A DNA stretch of 64,000 bases from Flavobacterium caseinilyticum (GCF_004349085.1 NZ_SMFM01000001.1:434001-498000), one strand, 5' to 3'. Shown: positions 8,296-18,243, counted from the stretch's first letter. A program made the numbers and translations. Notes: generated from the letters alone by a model not told the origin.

Positions 8296-9048
8296 ATGCA
8301 ATTACCCAATAATAAAAAAATATATTTCGCCTCCGATCAGCATTTTGGTGCACCAACACCCGAACTGAGTTTTCCGAGAGAACAGAAATTCGTTGCTTGG
8401 CTTGATGAGGTAAAATGCGATGCCGAAGCTATTTTTTTGTTGGGTGATTTATTCGATTTTTGGTTCGAATACAAAACCGTAGTCCCAAAAGGGTTTATTC
8501 GTGTTTTAGGCAAACTCGCTGAAATCCGAGATAGCGGCATCCCTATTTATTTCTTCGTGGGAAACCACGATTTATGGATGGAAGACTATTTTCAGAAAGA
8601 GCTGAATATTCCTGTTTTTCATGACAATCAAGAATACACTTTTGGGGACAAAACATTTCTTATTGGCCACGGTGACGGAAAAGGTCCTGGCGATTTAGGA
8701 TATAAACGCATGAAAAAGATATTTACAAATCCGTTTTTTAAGTGGCTTTTTAGATGGCTTCATCCCGATATTGGCGTGAAACTGGCGCAATATCTTTCCG
8801 TAAAAAATAAACTGATTTCTGGCGATGAAGATGTGACTTTTCTTGGCGAAGACAATGAATGGCTGATTCTTTATTCCAAAAGAAAACTGGAAACCAAACA
8901 CTACAATTACCTTATTTTTGGTCACCGACATTTGCCCATGAAAGTAAGCGTAGGAGAAAATGCTGAATATGTCAATCTTGGGGACTGGATTTCATATTTT
9001 ACCTATGGCGTTTTTGATGGCGATAATTTCGAAATTAAAGAGTATTAA
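8296..9048 (+). CDS. lpxH: UDP-2,3-diacylglucosamine diphosphatase (LpxH-type)
   Basis: A 250-residue calcineurin-like metallophosphoesterase. The metal-binding series is complete: DQHFG, GDLFDFW, GNHD, HGDG and GHRH. This pattern and length match LpxH-type enzymes, which hydrolyse UDP-2,3-diacylglucosamine to lipid X in lipid A synthesis at the inner membrane surface. It lies 4 bases downstream of queD on the same strand. The neighbouring queD has no functional link that I know of. Confidence 0.85.
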   Translation: MQLPNNKKIYFASDQHFGAPTPELSFPREQKFVAWLDEVKCDAEAIFLLGDLFDFWFEYKTVVPKGFIRVLGKLAEIRDSGIPIYFFVGNHDLWMEDYFQKELNIPVFHDNQEYTFGDKTFLIGHGDGKGPGDLGYKRMKKIFTNPFFKWLFRWLHPDIGVKLAQYLSVKNKLISGDEDVTFLGEDNEWLILYSKRKLETKHYNYLIFGHRHLPMKVSVGENAEYVNLGDWISYFTYGVFDGDNFEIKEY

Positions 9049-9327
9049 TTATTCGCTTTTCATGTTCCTGTATATCCTTTTGCAAATCCAGTTAAGCGTT
9101 TATAGCAAAAAGCGAACATCTCAAAAAAAAATGAGATTTGATTAGTAAATGCCAATTCAATAACGAAAAAGTCTTTACTACACGACTTAAAATCGAGCTT
9201 GTTTGCCATACGGAATTGCTCTACTCCATAGCACTGATATTCCTTTTTAAGGACAATCAACGCCAAAAAAGAAAATTCGTGTGAACAAGTACTGCCATGT
9301 ACGCGTCTATTTTTCATAGCAGCGCAA

Positions 9328-11019
9328 TCAAAACTTGATATCCCGCAGTCGCAATTGCAAACTTAATGTGCCTTTCCATTCATTTTCATCGATGCAATAC
9401 AAGGCTTGAAAAGGTTTTTGATGAGTAATCAGCTCGATTTTGTTTCCCAAATTAAAACCAATCGCAGCAAGGCCTTGGGAGTTATTTTGTTTGACAAAAA
9501 GTTTTAAATGTTCTTCATCCTGTCCAAGAGGTTTTCCATAACCGGTGTCTTTGATGTTTTTGGTCAGGAAAATTGGAGTCATATTTTGTGGTCCAAAAGG
9601 TTCAAATTGTTTCAGGATTCGGATTAATTTTGGAGTAATATCTGCAAAGTCAATTTCGGCATCAACTGCAATTTCGGGAGTTAGCATATCAGGATGAATC
9701 GTTCTTTCGACTTCTTTTTCGAACGCATCTTTGAAGATTTGGTAGTTTTCTTCCTTTAAAGTCATTCCTGCGGCATACATGTGACCTCCAAATTGCTCCA
9801 AATGTTCGGTACAGGCTTCGAGAGCATTATAGACATCAAATCCTTTTACGGAACGTGCCGATGCGGCATATTTATCGCCACTTTTGGTAAAAACAAGCGT
9901 CGGACGATAATAGGTTTCGATCAATCGGGAAGCGACAATTCCAATGACGCCTTTGTGCCAATCTTCTTGAAAGACAACTGAGGTAAAACGTTCTTTTTCA
10001 TTATTTTCCTCAATTTGTTGTAACGCTTCTTTGGTGATTAATTTGTCTAGATCCTTTCGTTCCGAATTATAGGATTCAATTTCTGAGGCGAATTGCTGGG
10101 CTTGCTCAAAATTAAATTCGGTTAATAATTCCACCGCATGATTCCCATGTTTGATACGTCCGGCAGCGTTTATTCTCGGTGCGATGATGAAAACAACATC
10201 GGTAATATCTAATGTTTGTTTTTTTATTTGGTGAATGATGGCTTTGATTCCCGGTCTTGGATCAGTATTGATGACTTGCAATCCAAAATAAGCCAGCACT
10301 CGATTTTCTCCGGTCATCGGGACGATATCAGCAGCAATCGCAGCCGAAACTAAATCCAGATATGGAATTAAATCATCAATAGTTTCATTTCGGTTTTGGC
10401 CCAAAGCCTGAATCAATTTGAAACCTATTCCGCAACCGCACAATTCATCATAGGGATAGGTACAATCGTCACGTTTTGGGTCGAGAACGGCAATGGCTTC
10501 GGGTAAGAATTCTCCTGGTCTGTGGTGGTCACAAATGATGAAATCGATGTTTCGTGCTTTGGCGTAAGCCACATGATCGATGGATTTTATACCGCAATCC
10601 AAAGCAATGATAAGTGTAAATCCATTATCATCAGCAAAGTCAATTCCCTTAAAAGATATTCCATAACCTTCGGCATAACGATCCGGAATGTAGGTCGCCA
10701 CGTTTGGATAATAGGTTTTTAAATAGGAAGAAACGAGTGAAACTGCAGTGGTTCCATCGACATCATAATCTCCAAATACAAGAATATTTTCTTCATTTTC
10801 TATCGCTTTTTCAATTCGTAACACTGCCTTTTCCATATCTTTCATCAAGTATGGATCGTGCAAATCCTCTAAACTCGGACGAAAAAAACGTCTGGCATCC
10901 TCAAATGTTTCAATACCGCGCTGCACTAATAAAGTGGCCACAAAATCTTCTACATTTAATGCTTTCGCTAAATGTTGTACAGTCTCCTTGGAAGGTTTTG
11001 GTTTTAAGGTCCAGCGCAT
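9328..11019 (-). CDS. recJ: Single-stranded-DNA-specific exonuclease RecJ
   Basis: A 563-residue DHH-family 5'-3' single-strand exonuclease used in recombination and mismatch repair. Motifs seen in order: VFGDYDVDGTTAVSL (metal site, about residues 80-94), LDCGIKSIDHV, ICDHHRPGE (the DHH motif), and the DHHA1-type RNA/DNA-binding region with QFGGHMYAAGM near 412. Length is typical for RecJ. The gene stands alone. The 280 bases between its stop and lpxH hold no convincing gene. Confidence 0.93.
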   Translation of the reverse strand: MRWTLKPKPSKETVQHLAKALNVEDFVATLLVQRGIETFEDARRFFRPSLEDLHDPYLMKDMEKAVLRIEKAIENEENILVFGDYDVDGTTAVSLVSSYLKTYYPNVATYIPDRYAEGYGISFKGIDFADDNGFTLIIALDCGIKSIDHVAYAKARNIDFIICDHHRPGEFLPEAIAVLDPKRDDCTYPYDELCGCGIGFKLIQALGQNRNETIDDLIPYLDLVSAAIAADIVPMTGENRVLAYFGLQVINTDPRPGIKAIIHQIKKQTLDITDVVFIIAPRINAAGRIKHGNHAVELLTEFNFEQAQQFASEIESYNSERKDLDKLITKEALQQIEENNEKERFTSVVFQEDWHKGVIGIVASRLIETYYRPTLVFTKSGDKYAASARSVKGFDVYNALEACTEHLEQFGGHMYAAGMTLKEENYQIFKDAFEKEVERTIHPDMLTPEIAVDAEIDFADITPKLIRILKQFEPFGPQNMTPIFLTKNIKDTGYGKPLGQDEEHLKLFVKQNNSQGLAAIGFNLGNKIELITHQKPFQALYCIDENEWKGTLSLQLRLRDIKF

Positions 11020-11118
11020 AGTGTTTTTGGTTTAGGGATGTAACAAAGAGTTCTTTTATGGGATCAATCACGAACGGCTATATAAAGATAAAAACTTTTT
11101 TTAAAGGGTCTAGAATAA

Positions 11119-12330
11119 TTAATATAGGAAACCAAAGAGCCAAATAGGAATTATATTTCCAATTCCAACTTCGATATTGTCCTTAGCAATGTAACTGTTT
11201 TTTACGTTGTGAATTTGTATTTGGGTTTTGTTCTTCCCTCCAATTTCAAAAGTATATTTTTCATTGATCAAAAAATCACCGTAATCTGCCAAGTGTATTG
11301 TTGCTATATTTTTGAATTGATTTACAAAAAAAGTCTCTCTTAAATTACCCACATTTGTATTGTTTTTTGCTATAGCAAACATCAAATTAGTGTTGTTTAA
11401 GAACAATTTCTCGGGTTTCGTTAATACGCCAATTCCTTTGGCAGGGCGATACAGTTCGTTTACTAACCCCGCTCTTTCCAATTGTTTTATAGCTTGAATC
11501 AAAACTGCTCTGGAGGCGCCTATTCGCTCACTCAATTTGGTAATATTTGGTGTAAAAGGCGCGCTAGTAGCAATAGCAAATAAGAGCTTTTTGAGTTTTA
11601 TAATCAAATCATAACTAATATGATCTACAGCATTAATGTCGATTTCAATTATTAAATTAATGGTGTTTATTAATTTTTGATGATATAATTTACTGTTTTC
11701 TTTGTAGTAAGGATACGCTCCAAACTCGAGGTATTTTATAAATAACGGGATAGGTTTTAAGTGGTGCAAAAGTGAATTAGTAATTTCAGTATGATTTTCT
11801 AATATATCTTCTAACGGATACGATTTCAAAACCAGACCCGTTTCAAAAACAATAAATTCTCTAAAAGACATCTCTTTCAAATTATAACTTACGGCACGTC
11901 TGCTCAAATCAGATTCAAATTTATATATTTCCAGCATCGAGGATGAGGTGAATATCACTTTCAATTCAGGAACATCATCATAAATTAGCTTTAACTCTCT
12001 CGACCAGTTGGGGTATTTATGAACTTCGTCTAAAAGCAGATGACTTCCTCCCATTTTAGAAAAATCTTTGGCTAAATCTACTAAAGTATTTTCAGTGAAA
12101 AATAAATGGTCCAAGCTCACAAATAAACTTGTTTTGAGGTTCAAATGTTGCTTTGCGTATTGCAACAACAAAGTAGTCTTTCCGGAACCTCTTGCCCCTT
12201 TTATGGAGATTAATTGGTTATTCCAGTCAACTTCTTTAATCAAATACCGCTGAAAATCTAAAGAGATTCGATTAATTTTCTGTTGAAACTCCAATAGTAA
12301 ATCTTCCATTTTGTTTATTTTAGATAACAA
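11119..12330 (-). CDS. AAA family ATP-binding protein (AAA_14/DUF4143 type)
   Basis: A 403-residue ATPase of the type that pairs an N-terminal AAA_14 domain with a C-terminal DUF4143 domain. Walker A is GARGSGKTTLL (about residues 44-54), Walker B is HLLLDEVHKY, and a sensor-like strand is KVIFTSSSM. The C-terminus ends in a nuclease-like beta segment (YTFEIGGKNKTQIQ). A winged-helix segment lies near ITKLSERIGASRAVLIQAI. The function of such proteins is not established; they are scattered between strains. A second in-frame ATG (MEDLLLEF) lies at 12309. It is more AT-rich than recJ beside it. Confidence 0.8.
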   Translation of the reverse strand: MLSKINKMEDLLLEFQQKINRISLDFQRYLIKEVDWNNQLISIKGARGSGKTTLLLQYAKQHLNLKTSLFVSLDHLFFTENTLVDLAKDFSKMGGSHLLLDEVHKYPNWSRELKLIYDDVPELKVIFTSSSMLEIYKFESDLSRRAVSYNLKEMSFREFIVFETGLVLKSYPLEDILENHTEITNSLLHHLKPIPLFIKYLEFGAYPYYKENSKLYHQKLINTINLIIEIDINAVDHISYDLIIKLKKLLFAIATSAPFTPNITKLSERIGASRAVLIQAIKQLERAGLVNELYRPAKGIGVLTKPEKLFLNNTNLMFAIAKNNTNVGNLRETFFVNQFKNIATIHLADYGDFLINEKYTFEIGGKNKTQIQIHNVKNSYIAKDNIEVGIGNIIPIWLFGFLY

Positions 12331-12396
12331 ATATACTTAAAAATGTTATATGTAAATAACGATTTTGCAATATTTTGTTATGTGGAAATAACAATT

Positions 12397-12744
12397 TTAG
12401 ACTTTTAATACTAAAGCACTTCCATAGAAGGCAATTCCGTCCCAACCGGTTTTCATAAAATTACGAATGTTTTGATGATCCGTTCCGTTTGGATTTTTCA
12501 AAACATCTTCATAATAATACGATCCAAAACAGGCTAGTGTTTCTGCTTCCGATAAGTTTTGAATTTCGGCGAAAGCAAATAATTTACAAGATCCTGAATT
12601 TTCTCCAGCCGCATTGTGTTGCAAGCCGTTCTCAAATGCTGTGGGTGTAAAGTCGTAGTTTTCTTCGATAGTAGCAATGGTTTCCGAAAATGCGATTGCT
12701 TCAGGAGTTTGTGTTAATTTTTCTAAAAAAGCAGCTATAGTCAT
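12397..12744 (-). CDS. HopJ type III effector family protein
   Basis: A 115-residue soluble protein that I recognise as the HopJ family by its N-terminal FLEKLTQTPEAIAFSETIATI pattern and the Y-x-F-TPTAFENG and GSCKLFAFA blocks. The family is named after a Pseudomonas effector but occurs in many free-living bacteria without type III secretion, so the name should not be taken as a function. It lies 14 bases after the amine oxidase gene on the same strand, probably in one transcript with it and rsmI. Confidence 0.82.
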   Translation of the reverse strand: MTIAAFLEKLTQTPEAIAFSETIATIEENYDFTPTAFENGLQHNAAGENSGSCKLFAFAEIQNLSEAETLACFGSYYYEDVLKNPNGTDHQNIRNFMKTGWDGIAFYGSALVLKV

Positions 12745-12758
12745 ATTAATTTTAATTG

Positions 12759-13811
12759 TTAGAATTGAGAAGAAATTGTTTTCGCGGCAAAAATAGCGCC
12801 ATCCATATAACCAGGGTTTTGAGTGGCTGTTTCTGCTCCGGAAACATATAATTTATCGTTTAATAATGGTGTTTTGAAAAGCGAATGTCCGTTGTTTTGG
12901 TGCGCTAATACGAGTTGTTCATACGGCTGAAATGTAAGCGGTTCTTCCCTCCAAATGTTCTCATAATAGGCTACATAATCCGAAGCTTCTGGCCCAAAGA
13001 ATGTCGTTAGTTGCGCTATTACTTTTTCTTTGCGTTCTTCAAAAGACAGGACTGCGGTTCCGCCGTTTAGGAAACCTTTCAATGCAAAACCGGAGTTATC
13101 GGCGTTGCTATGATCATACATTTCCTGAATGATACTGGCTTGGCTGAATAAAGTCCCAGAATAGTTATTCTGTTTCCAAAAAGGAGTTTTATATTCTACA
13201 GCGAATTTAATGGATTCGCCCATCCAAGTGTGCGTTTTCTTAGCTAATTGTGTGAAATTATCAGGTAATTTGGGTTCGAAAATCACCGAGTTTACAAGCA
13301 AATTGGGTGGAATTGTACTAATTACTTTATCGGCTGAATAACTATTTCCGCTTGAATCCGTTACTATTAATTTATTATTTTGTTCTTTTATTGCGACTAT
13401 TTTAGTTTGTGTTTTAATATGTTGCATGCCTATCTCAGAAACTAATTTTTCAATTAGTGTTGCTGTTCCGCCCTCAATGCGAAAAGAAGGTTCTTCGGAA
13501 TCTGATATTTCAAATTTCTGTGGCGGTACAAAAGACATCGTTTCAAATAATGAAATGCCCTTTGTATATTGTCTAAAATAAGGGAGTTCTAAAGTTTGAA
13601 GTACCTCCAGAAGATGCCGGTGTTGATTTCCAAACCAAGTCGCACCCATTTCCATCGTGACAGCTGTTGTTCCGGTTATGGTTTTTATGCGGCCTCCAAT
13701 TCTGGTATTAGCTTCCAATATCAGAACTTCTATTCCTTTTTTTTGAAGTAAAAAAGCAGTATAAAGCCCACAAAGTCCAGCTCCAATCAGAATAACTATT
13801 TCTTTTTTCAT
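12759..13811 (-). CDS. Flavin-containing amine oxidase
   Basis: A 350-residue FAD-dependent amine oxidase. The N-terminal Rossmann motif is LIGAGLCGLYTAFLL, followed by the ribose-binding glutamate in LILEAN and the family signature RIGGRIKT. The C-terminal FAD segment reads GAETATQNPGYMDGAI. It oxidises amines in an unknown pathway. The protein is shorter than eukaryotic monoamine oxidases but within the bacterial range. It starts 2 bases after the rsmI stop codon, so the order rsmI, amine oxidase, hopJ looks like an operon. Confidence 0.85.
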   Translation of the reverse strand: MKKEIVILIGAGLCGLYTAFLLQKKGIEVLILEANTRIGGRIKTITGTTAVTMEMGATWFGNQHRHLLEVLQTLELPYFRQYTKGISLFETMSFVPPQKFEISDSEEPSFRIEGGTATLIEKLVSEIGMQHIKTQTKIVAIKEQNNKLIVTDSSGNSYSADKVISTIPPNLLVNSVIFEPKLPDNFTQLAKKTHTWMGESIKFAVEYKTPFWKQNNYSGTLFSQASIIQEMYDHSNADNSGFALKGFLNGGTAVLSFEERKEKVIAQLTTFFGPEASDYVAYYENIWREEPLTFQPYEQLVLAHQNNGHSLFKTPLLNDKLYVSGAETATQNPGYMDGAIFAAKTISSQF

Positions 13812-13813
13812 GA

Positions 13814-14527
13814 TTATTCGTCAGCTGAGAATTTTGATTTTTTGGGTTCTTTAGTTATTGGTTTTCCACCTACAACCACAACAATTTCTCCTCTTGGAGC
13901 TATTTTTTCAAAATGAGTCAAAACTTCGCGAACCGTACCTCGAATATTTTCTTCGTGTAATTTTGATAATTCTCTACAAACACAAATCGGTCTTTCTTCA
14001 CCAAAATAAATAATAAATTCCGCTAAAGTTTTTAGTAATTTATGCGGTGAAACATATAAAATTATCGTTCTGGTTTCTTCGGCTAAAGCCAAATAACGGG
14101 TTTGTTTCCCTTTTTTGTCAGGCAAAAATCCTTCGAAAACAAATTTATCATTTGGTAAACCACTATTGACTAATGCCGGAACAAAAGCCGTTGCGCCGGG
14201 CAAACATTCTACTTCTACGCCATTTTCAACACAAGCGCGAGTCAGTAAAAAACCAGGATCCGAAATGGCAGGTGTTCCAGCATCTGAGATCAAAGCGATG
14301 TTTTCTCCGGCTTTCAACCTCGAAATTAAATTCTCGATTGTTTTGTGCTCGTTATGCATGTGATGGCTATACATGTGGGTACCAATTTCGAAATGCTTTA
14401 ACAATTTTCCGCTCGTACGTGTGTCCTCTGCGAGAATCAAATCGACTTCTTTAAGAATCCGAATCGCCCGAAAAGTCATGTCTTCAAGATTGCCGATAGG
14501 CGTAGGAACGATGTATAATTTTGACAT
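13814..14527 (-). CDS. rsmI: 16S rRNA (cytidine(1402)-2'-O)-methyltransferase
   Basis: A 237-residue tetrapyrrole-methylase-fold enzyme that 2'-O-methylates C1402 of 16S rRNA. The start is the ATG at 14527 (MSKLYIVPTPIGNLEDMT), the canonical RsmI N-terminus; an ATG seven codons upstream is less likely. Signature blocks are LAEDTRTSGKLLKHF, ALISDAGTPAISDPGF and the SAM-site PGATAFVPAL. It leads the rsmI, amine oxidase, hopJ group. Confidence 0.94.
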   Translation of the reverse strand: MSKLYIVPTPIGNLEDMTFRAIRILKEVDLILAEDTRTSGKLLKHFEIGTHMYSHHMHNEHKTIENLISRLKAGENIALISDAGTPAISDPGFLLTRACVENGVEVECLPGATAFVPALVNSGLPNDKFVFEGFLPDKKGKQTRYLALAEETRTIILYVSPHKLLKTLAEFIIYFGEERPICVCRELSKLHEENIRGTVREVLTHFEKIAPRGEIVVVVGGKPITKEPKKSKFSADE

Positions 14528-14605
14528 AGATAAAGTAATTAAATACAAAATTTTAAGAAAGTCTGTATTTGTTCAAATGTAGATTGAGAAAAAAATCAAC
14601 GAAAG

Positions 14606-15673
14606 TTACAGGAATTTTTTCTCTATAATATCCATGAAACGATCTTCATAATCTTGTTTTCCTTGCCAATTGTTGTAGTCTGGTTTTACCATTTCCTGAA
14701 CAAAATCGCGGGTTTCATAGAAGGTATCAAAGGTGATAAGTTGACTTAAAACACGGTTGTAATCTTCGCTGCTGTTGCCAAAAAGATGTTTTATAAACGC
14801 TAAACGGTCATTCAAATCGATGTTGATTCCCTTGGCTAATTTATCGTTCAAAGAAACTATTTTTGTATCAACAGCTTCTTCTTTAACAGCTAATACTTTT
14901 TCTTCTTCCACAACGACTACTTTGGGAGTTTCAATAACTATCGCAGTTGGTATATTTTCTATTTGCTGTTTTTTCACAAAAAGTGTGTCGTGGTAATTGC
15001 TTCCTAATAAATCTTCAAAAGAGATTTGTACCGCTTCCGCTTTTTTTGGCATTTCCGGCTCGGCTTGTACTTCTTTCTCTTGTGATAATTCAAAAGCAGG
15101 TTCAAAAGGTGCTTCCGGTTCCGATGTTTCATCCTCTATTTCCACTTCTGTAGCGTCGACTATTTCCCGTTCCACAACTGTTACTTCTTCTTTGTCGGTT
15201 TCATCAAGTATTTCTTCAGATGATTCCAAAGCCGTTTCGACAGTTTCTTCAGCAATGATTTCCTCAACAACTGTTTCTTCCAAAGCTGTTTCTTCGGTTA
15301 TTGTTTCTTCCTCTTCAACAGCACTTTCTTCTTCTGTGGTAACCGGTTCTTGTTCTCCTGAAGGAGTTTTTTCTTCAGTCTGTTCCAAAGTCGTTTCAGT
15401 TGTTTTTTCAACAACTGTTTCTTCAATAACAACTTCTGTTACCGGTTGAACTGACTCAGTTATATCAAAAATGGATTCTATTTCTTTGCTGATTTCTGTA
15501 ATGCCAATAGTTGGTTTTGCTTCACTAAAATGTTCGTCCACAAATCGTAAAACAGCAAGTTTTTCATATAGCTTCTGCGTTTCTAAATATAATTGATTGA
15601 TGTCAGATTTATTTTTTAGCTGTAATATTCTGTGTGCAATGCTGATTAAATCGGCTTCCAATTTTTTTTTCAT
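14606..15673 (-). CDS. Acidic low-complexity protein of unknown function
   Basis: A 355-residue protein in three parts. The helical N-terminus (about 1-75) contains MKKKLEADLISIAHRI. The middle (about 75-215) is very acidic and made of Glu/Thr/Val repeats such as EETVVEE, ETALE and EEIIAEE, and is probably disordered. The C-terminal 100 residues are conserved-looking (LNDRLAFIKHLFGNSSEDYNRVLSQL and DYNNWQGKQDYEDRFMDIIEKK). No signal peptide or membrane helix is present. I do not know the function; the outer parts look like a binding domain tethered by a long acidic linker. Confidence 0.75.
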   Translation of the reverse strand: MKKKLEADLISIAHRILQLKNKSDINQLYLETQKLYEKLAVLRFVDEHFSEAKPTIGITEISKEIESIFDITESVQPVTEVVIEETVVEKTTETTLEQTEEKTPSGEQEPVTTEEESAVEEEETITEETALEETVVEEIIAEETVETALESSEEILDETDKEEVTVVEREIVDATEVEIEDETSEPEAPFEPAFELSQEKEVQAEPEMPKKAEAVQISFEDLLGSNYHDTLFVKKQQIENIPTAIVIETPKVVVVEEEKVLAVKEEAVDTKIVSLNDKLAKGINIDLNDRLAFIKHLFGNSSEDYNRVLSQLITFDTFYETRDFVQEMVKPDYNNWQGKQDYEDRFMDIIEKKFL

Positions 15674-15920
15674 GACTGTTGAAATTATAGGGTGTTAGGC
15701 AGGTCTTTTTTGATTTGTTTTTGTATTAGCTTTTATATCGCCCCAAGAAAAGGGATTCTTTGTATCGCATTTTTTATTTTTTTAAATAAGTGCTCGCGAA
15801 TCTCCGATTTGATATAAATTTTATACTTTTGAAACGACGTAAAAGTATAAAATTTTTAAGTCGGTTTGTCTATTACAAAGTAATAAAAACTATTCATTTT
15901 TTAAGTCAGAAAAATACAAA

Positions 15921-16511
15921 ATGTTTCTCGAAAATACAGTAAATCATAAAGAACAATTTGGTTGGATCGAAGTCATTTGCGGCTCCATGTTTTCGGGTAA
16001 AACCGAAGAATTGATCCGTCGTTTGAAAAGAGCGCAATTTGCCAAGCAAAAAGTCGAAATTTTCAAACCGGCAATCGATACGCGCTATGATGATGAAATG
16101 GTGGTGTCACATGATGCTAACGAAATTCGTTCCACACCTGTTCCTGCTGCCGCAAATATTGCTATTTTGGCTCAAGGTTGCGATGTGGTAGGCATTGACG
16201 AAGCACAGTTTTTTGATGATGAAATTGTCAAAATTTGCAATGATTTGGCTAATCAGGGAATCCGTGTAATTGTTGCCGGATTGGATATGGATTTTAAGGG
16301 AAATCCTTTTGGTCCGATGCCCGCATTAATGGCAACTGCCGAATATGTGACGAAAGTTCACGCCGTATGCACCCGCACCGGAAATCTAGCGAATTACAGT
16401 TTCCGTAAAACCGATAATGATAAACTCGTCATGTTGGGCGAAACCGAAGAATACGAACCTTTGAGTCGTGCCGCGTATTATCATGCGATGCGGAAAGATC
16501 AGGAGAAGTAA
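15921..16511 (+). CDS. tdk: Thymidine kinase
   Basis: A 196-residue type II thymidine kinase that phosphorylates thymidine with ATP in the salvage pathway. The P-loop is [10 protein letters not shown] (about residues 21-30), the Walker B-like segment is [10 protein letters not shown], and the substrate lid follows as [13 protein letters not shown]. Of the four zinc cysteines usual in this family, I see only one Cys (VCTRTG), so the zinc site appears lost. The protein starts at the ATG at 15921. A terminator follows at 16585. Confidence 0.93.
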   Translation: MFLENTVNHKEQFGWIEVICGSMFSGKTEELIRRLKRAQFAKQKVEIFKPAIDTRYDDEMVVSHDANEIRSTPVPAAANIAILAQGCDVVGIDEAQFFDDEIVKICNDLANQGIRVIVAGLDMDFKGNPFGPMPALMATAEYVTKVHAVCTRTGNLANYSFRKTDNDKLVMLGETEEYEPLSRAAYYHAMRKDQEK

Positions 16512-16515
16512 AATC

Positions 16516-16556
16516 CTCTCCCCAACCCTCTCCGAAGGAGAGGGAGCCGGAATGGG
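16516..16556. repeat. Short palindromic intergenic repeat
   Basis: A CCCTCTCCGAAGGAGAGGG palindrome with C-rich flanks just after tdk. The GC-rich composition contrasts with the AT-rich surroundings and looks like a REP-type unit. Confidence 0.5.
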
Positions 16557-16584
16557 ATTGAAATATAAAAGTATTGAAAATATA

Positions 16585-16624
16585 AAACCCTTTCGGAGTT
16601 CTAAACTCGGAAAGGGTTTGTCTT
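16585..16624 (+). terminator. Intrinsic terminator after tdk
   Basis: Arms AAACCCTTTC and GAAAGGGTTT (with an added GAG/CTC pairing inside), followed by GTCTTTTT. It can also serve the convergent rpoN transcript. Confidence 0.7.
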
Positions 16625-16693
16625 TTTATAAAATCATTTTTTTTAGGAACACTAAATCTCAAATCGTTAATCAGCAATCTAAAATCAACAATC

Positions 16694-18160
16694 CTACATT
16701 TTCTTCCTCATTCTCGCTACCGGAATATCGAGTTGTTCTCTGTACTTAGCAATCGTTCTTCTTGCGATTGGATAACCTTTTTCTTTAAGGATTTCAGCTA
16801 ATTGATCGTCCGGAAGTGGTTTCTTTTTATCTTCTTCCTCAATGGTGTTCTGAAGGATTTTCTTGATTTCTAATGTAGAAACGTCTTCTCCTTGGTCGTT
16901 TTTCATCGATTCCGAGAAGAATTCCTTAATCAGTTTCGTGCCATAAGGCGTTTCCACATACTTGCTGTTAGCCACACGTGAAATCGTTGAAATATCAAGA
17001 CCTACCATATCGGCAATGTCTTTTAGAATCATCGGTTTCAGTTTAGTTTCATCGCCTTCAAGAAAATATTCTTGCTGGTAATGCATAATCGCATTCATGG
17101 TTACAAAAAGTGTTTCCTGACGTTGGCGAATCGCATCGATAAACCACTTAGCCGAATCCAGTTTTTGTTTGATAAACTGCACAGCATCTTTTTGTTGGGC
17201 TGATTTATCACGGGAATCTTTGTAGGTTTGCATCATTTCCTGATAATCTTTGGAAACGTGCAGGGAAGGAGCATTTCGTCCGTTTAAGGTCAGTTCCAAC
17301 TCGCCTTCCACAATTCTAATGGCAAAATCAGGAACCACATTTTCCGTCACTTTGTTGTTTCCGGTAAATGATCCGCCTGGTTTTGGATTCAGTTTTTCTA
17401 TTTCGTGTATGGCTTTTTTCAGTTGATCGTTCGAAACATTATATTTCTGTAACAGCTTATCGTAATGTTTTTTGGTAAAAGCATCAAACTGATTTTCGAT
17501 AATGTCGGTTGCCAGTTCTACAGATTCAGATGGTGTTTTGTGTTTTAATTGCAACAACAAACATTCCTGTAAATCTTGTGCGCCTACGCCAGATGGTTCC
17601 AGTTCGTGAATCACCTGCAACATTTTTTCCACCATCTTTTCATCGGTGTAAATACCTTGTGTGAATGCCATATCGTCCACCATATCAGCAACACTGCGAC
17701 GGATATAACCCATATCATCAATGCTTCCTACCAAGAATTCTGCAATTTCGCGCTCTTCGTCATTTAGGATAAAAGTGTTTAACTGATTGATTAAATCCTG
17801 ATGAAAACTCACCGGCGCGGCAAAAGGTGTTTCGCGATCTTCATCGTCGTCACTGTAATTGTTGGCCTGTGTTTTATAATCAGGAGTTTCATCGTTGCTT
17901 AGATATTCGTCAATGTTGATGTCTTCGGCATCAATGCGCTCTGATTCGGCATCATCATAATCGTCATAATCTTCGTTTTCGAACTCGTCCTTTTCATACT
18001 CATCTTCTTCTTTTCCGGCTTCCAAAGCTGGATTTTCGTTCATTTCTTCCAATAAACGTTGTTCGAAAGCTTGCGTAGGCAATTGAATTAACTTCATCAG
18101 CTGAATTTGCTGTGGAGATAATTTCTGTGATAATTTTAAATTTAAGAATTGCTTTAGCAT
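16694..18160 (-). CDS. rpoN: RNA polymerase sigma-54 factor
   Basis: A 488-residue sigma-54. Region I at the N-terminus is Gln/Leu-rich and contains LKLSQKLSPQQIQLMKLIQL. An acidic region II follows (about 48-115, runs of Asp and Glu), then the core-binding domain (FLVGSIDDMGYI), a helix-turn-helix (IADMVGLDISTISRV) and the RpoN box ARRTIAKYRE near the C-terminus, which contacts the -24 element. It would direct activator-dependent transcription. No sigma-54 activator is encoded in the window. It lies downstream of asnS, separated by a strong hairpin. Confidence 0.95.
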   Translation of the reverse strand: MLKQFLNLKLSQKLSPQQIQLMKLIQLPTQAFEQRLLEEMNENPALEAGKEEDEYEKDEFENEDYDDYDDAESERIDAEDINIDEYLSNDETPDYKTQANNYSDDDEDRETPFAAPVSFHQDLINQLNTFILNDEEREIAEFLVGSIDDMGYIRRSVADMVDDMAFTQGIYTDEKMVEKMLQVIHELEPSGVGAQDLQECLLLQLKHKTPSESVELATDIIENQFDAFTKKHYDKLLQKYNVSNDQLKKAIHEIEKLNPKPGGSFTGNNKVTENVVPDFAIRIVEGELELTLNGRNAPSLHVSKDYQEMMQTYKDSRDKSAQQKDAVQFIKQKLDSAKWFIDAIRQRQETLFVTMNAIMHYQQEYFLEGDETKLKPMILKDIADMVGLDISTISRVANSKYVETPYGTKLIKEFFSESMKNDQGEDVSTLEIKKILQNTIEEEDKKKPLPDDQLAEILKEKGYPIARRTIAKYREQLDIPVARMRKKM

Positions 18161-18182
18161 TTTTATTGTTTAAAAGTTTAAG

Positions 18183-18230
18183 GTTTAAAGTTTAAGGTTG
18201 CTGAACTTTCAACAACCTTAAACTTTAAAC
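18183..18230 (-). terminator. Hairpin between asnS and rpoN
   Basis: A perfect 18-bp stem (left arm 18183-18200, right arm 18213-18230) with a 12-base loop, made of GTTTAAA-type repeats. It lies 13 bases beyond the asnS stop codon and 22 bases before the rpoN start. It could terminate or attenuate read-through into rpoN. The T-run is weak. Confidence 0.55.
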
Positions 18231-18243
18231 TTGAAACGAATTT

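Noticed and set aside
9060..9317. An 85-codon minus-strand reading frame in the gap between lpxH and recJ
   Set aside because: Cys- and Phe-rich composition, no recognisable domain, no promoter or good ribosome-binding context, and a plus-strand frame of equal quality overlaps it. I treat the 280-base gap as non-coding, though a decayed gene cannot be excluded.
12397..12744. Evidence for a type III secretion effector
   Set aside because: The HopJ name is historical; no type III secretion genes are present and the family is common in non-pathogens.
14997..15449. A 150-codon Ser-rich plus-strand frame
   Set aside because: It is the exact antisense of the Glu/Thr/Val repeats of the acidic protein at 14606-15673; the low-complexity codons create the open frame.
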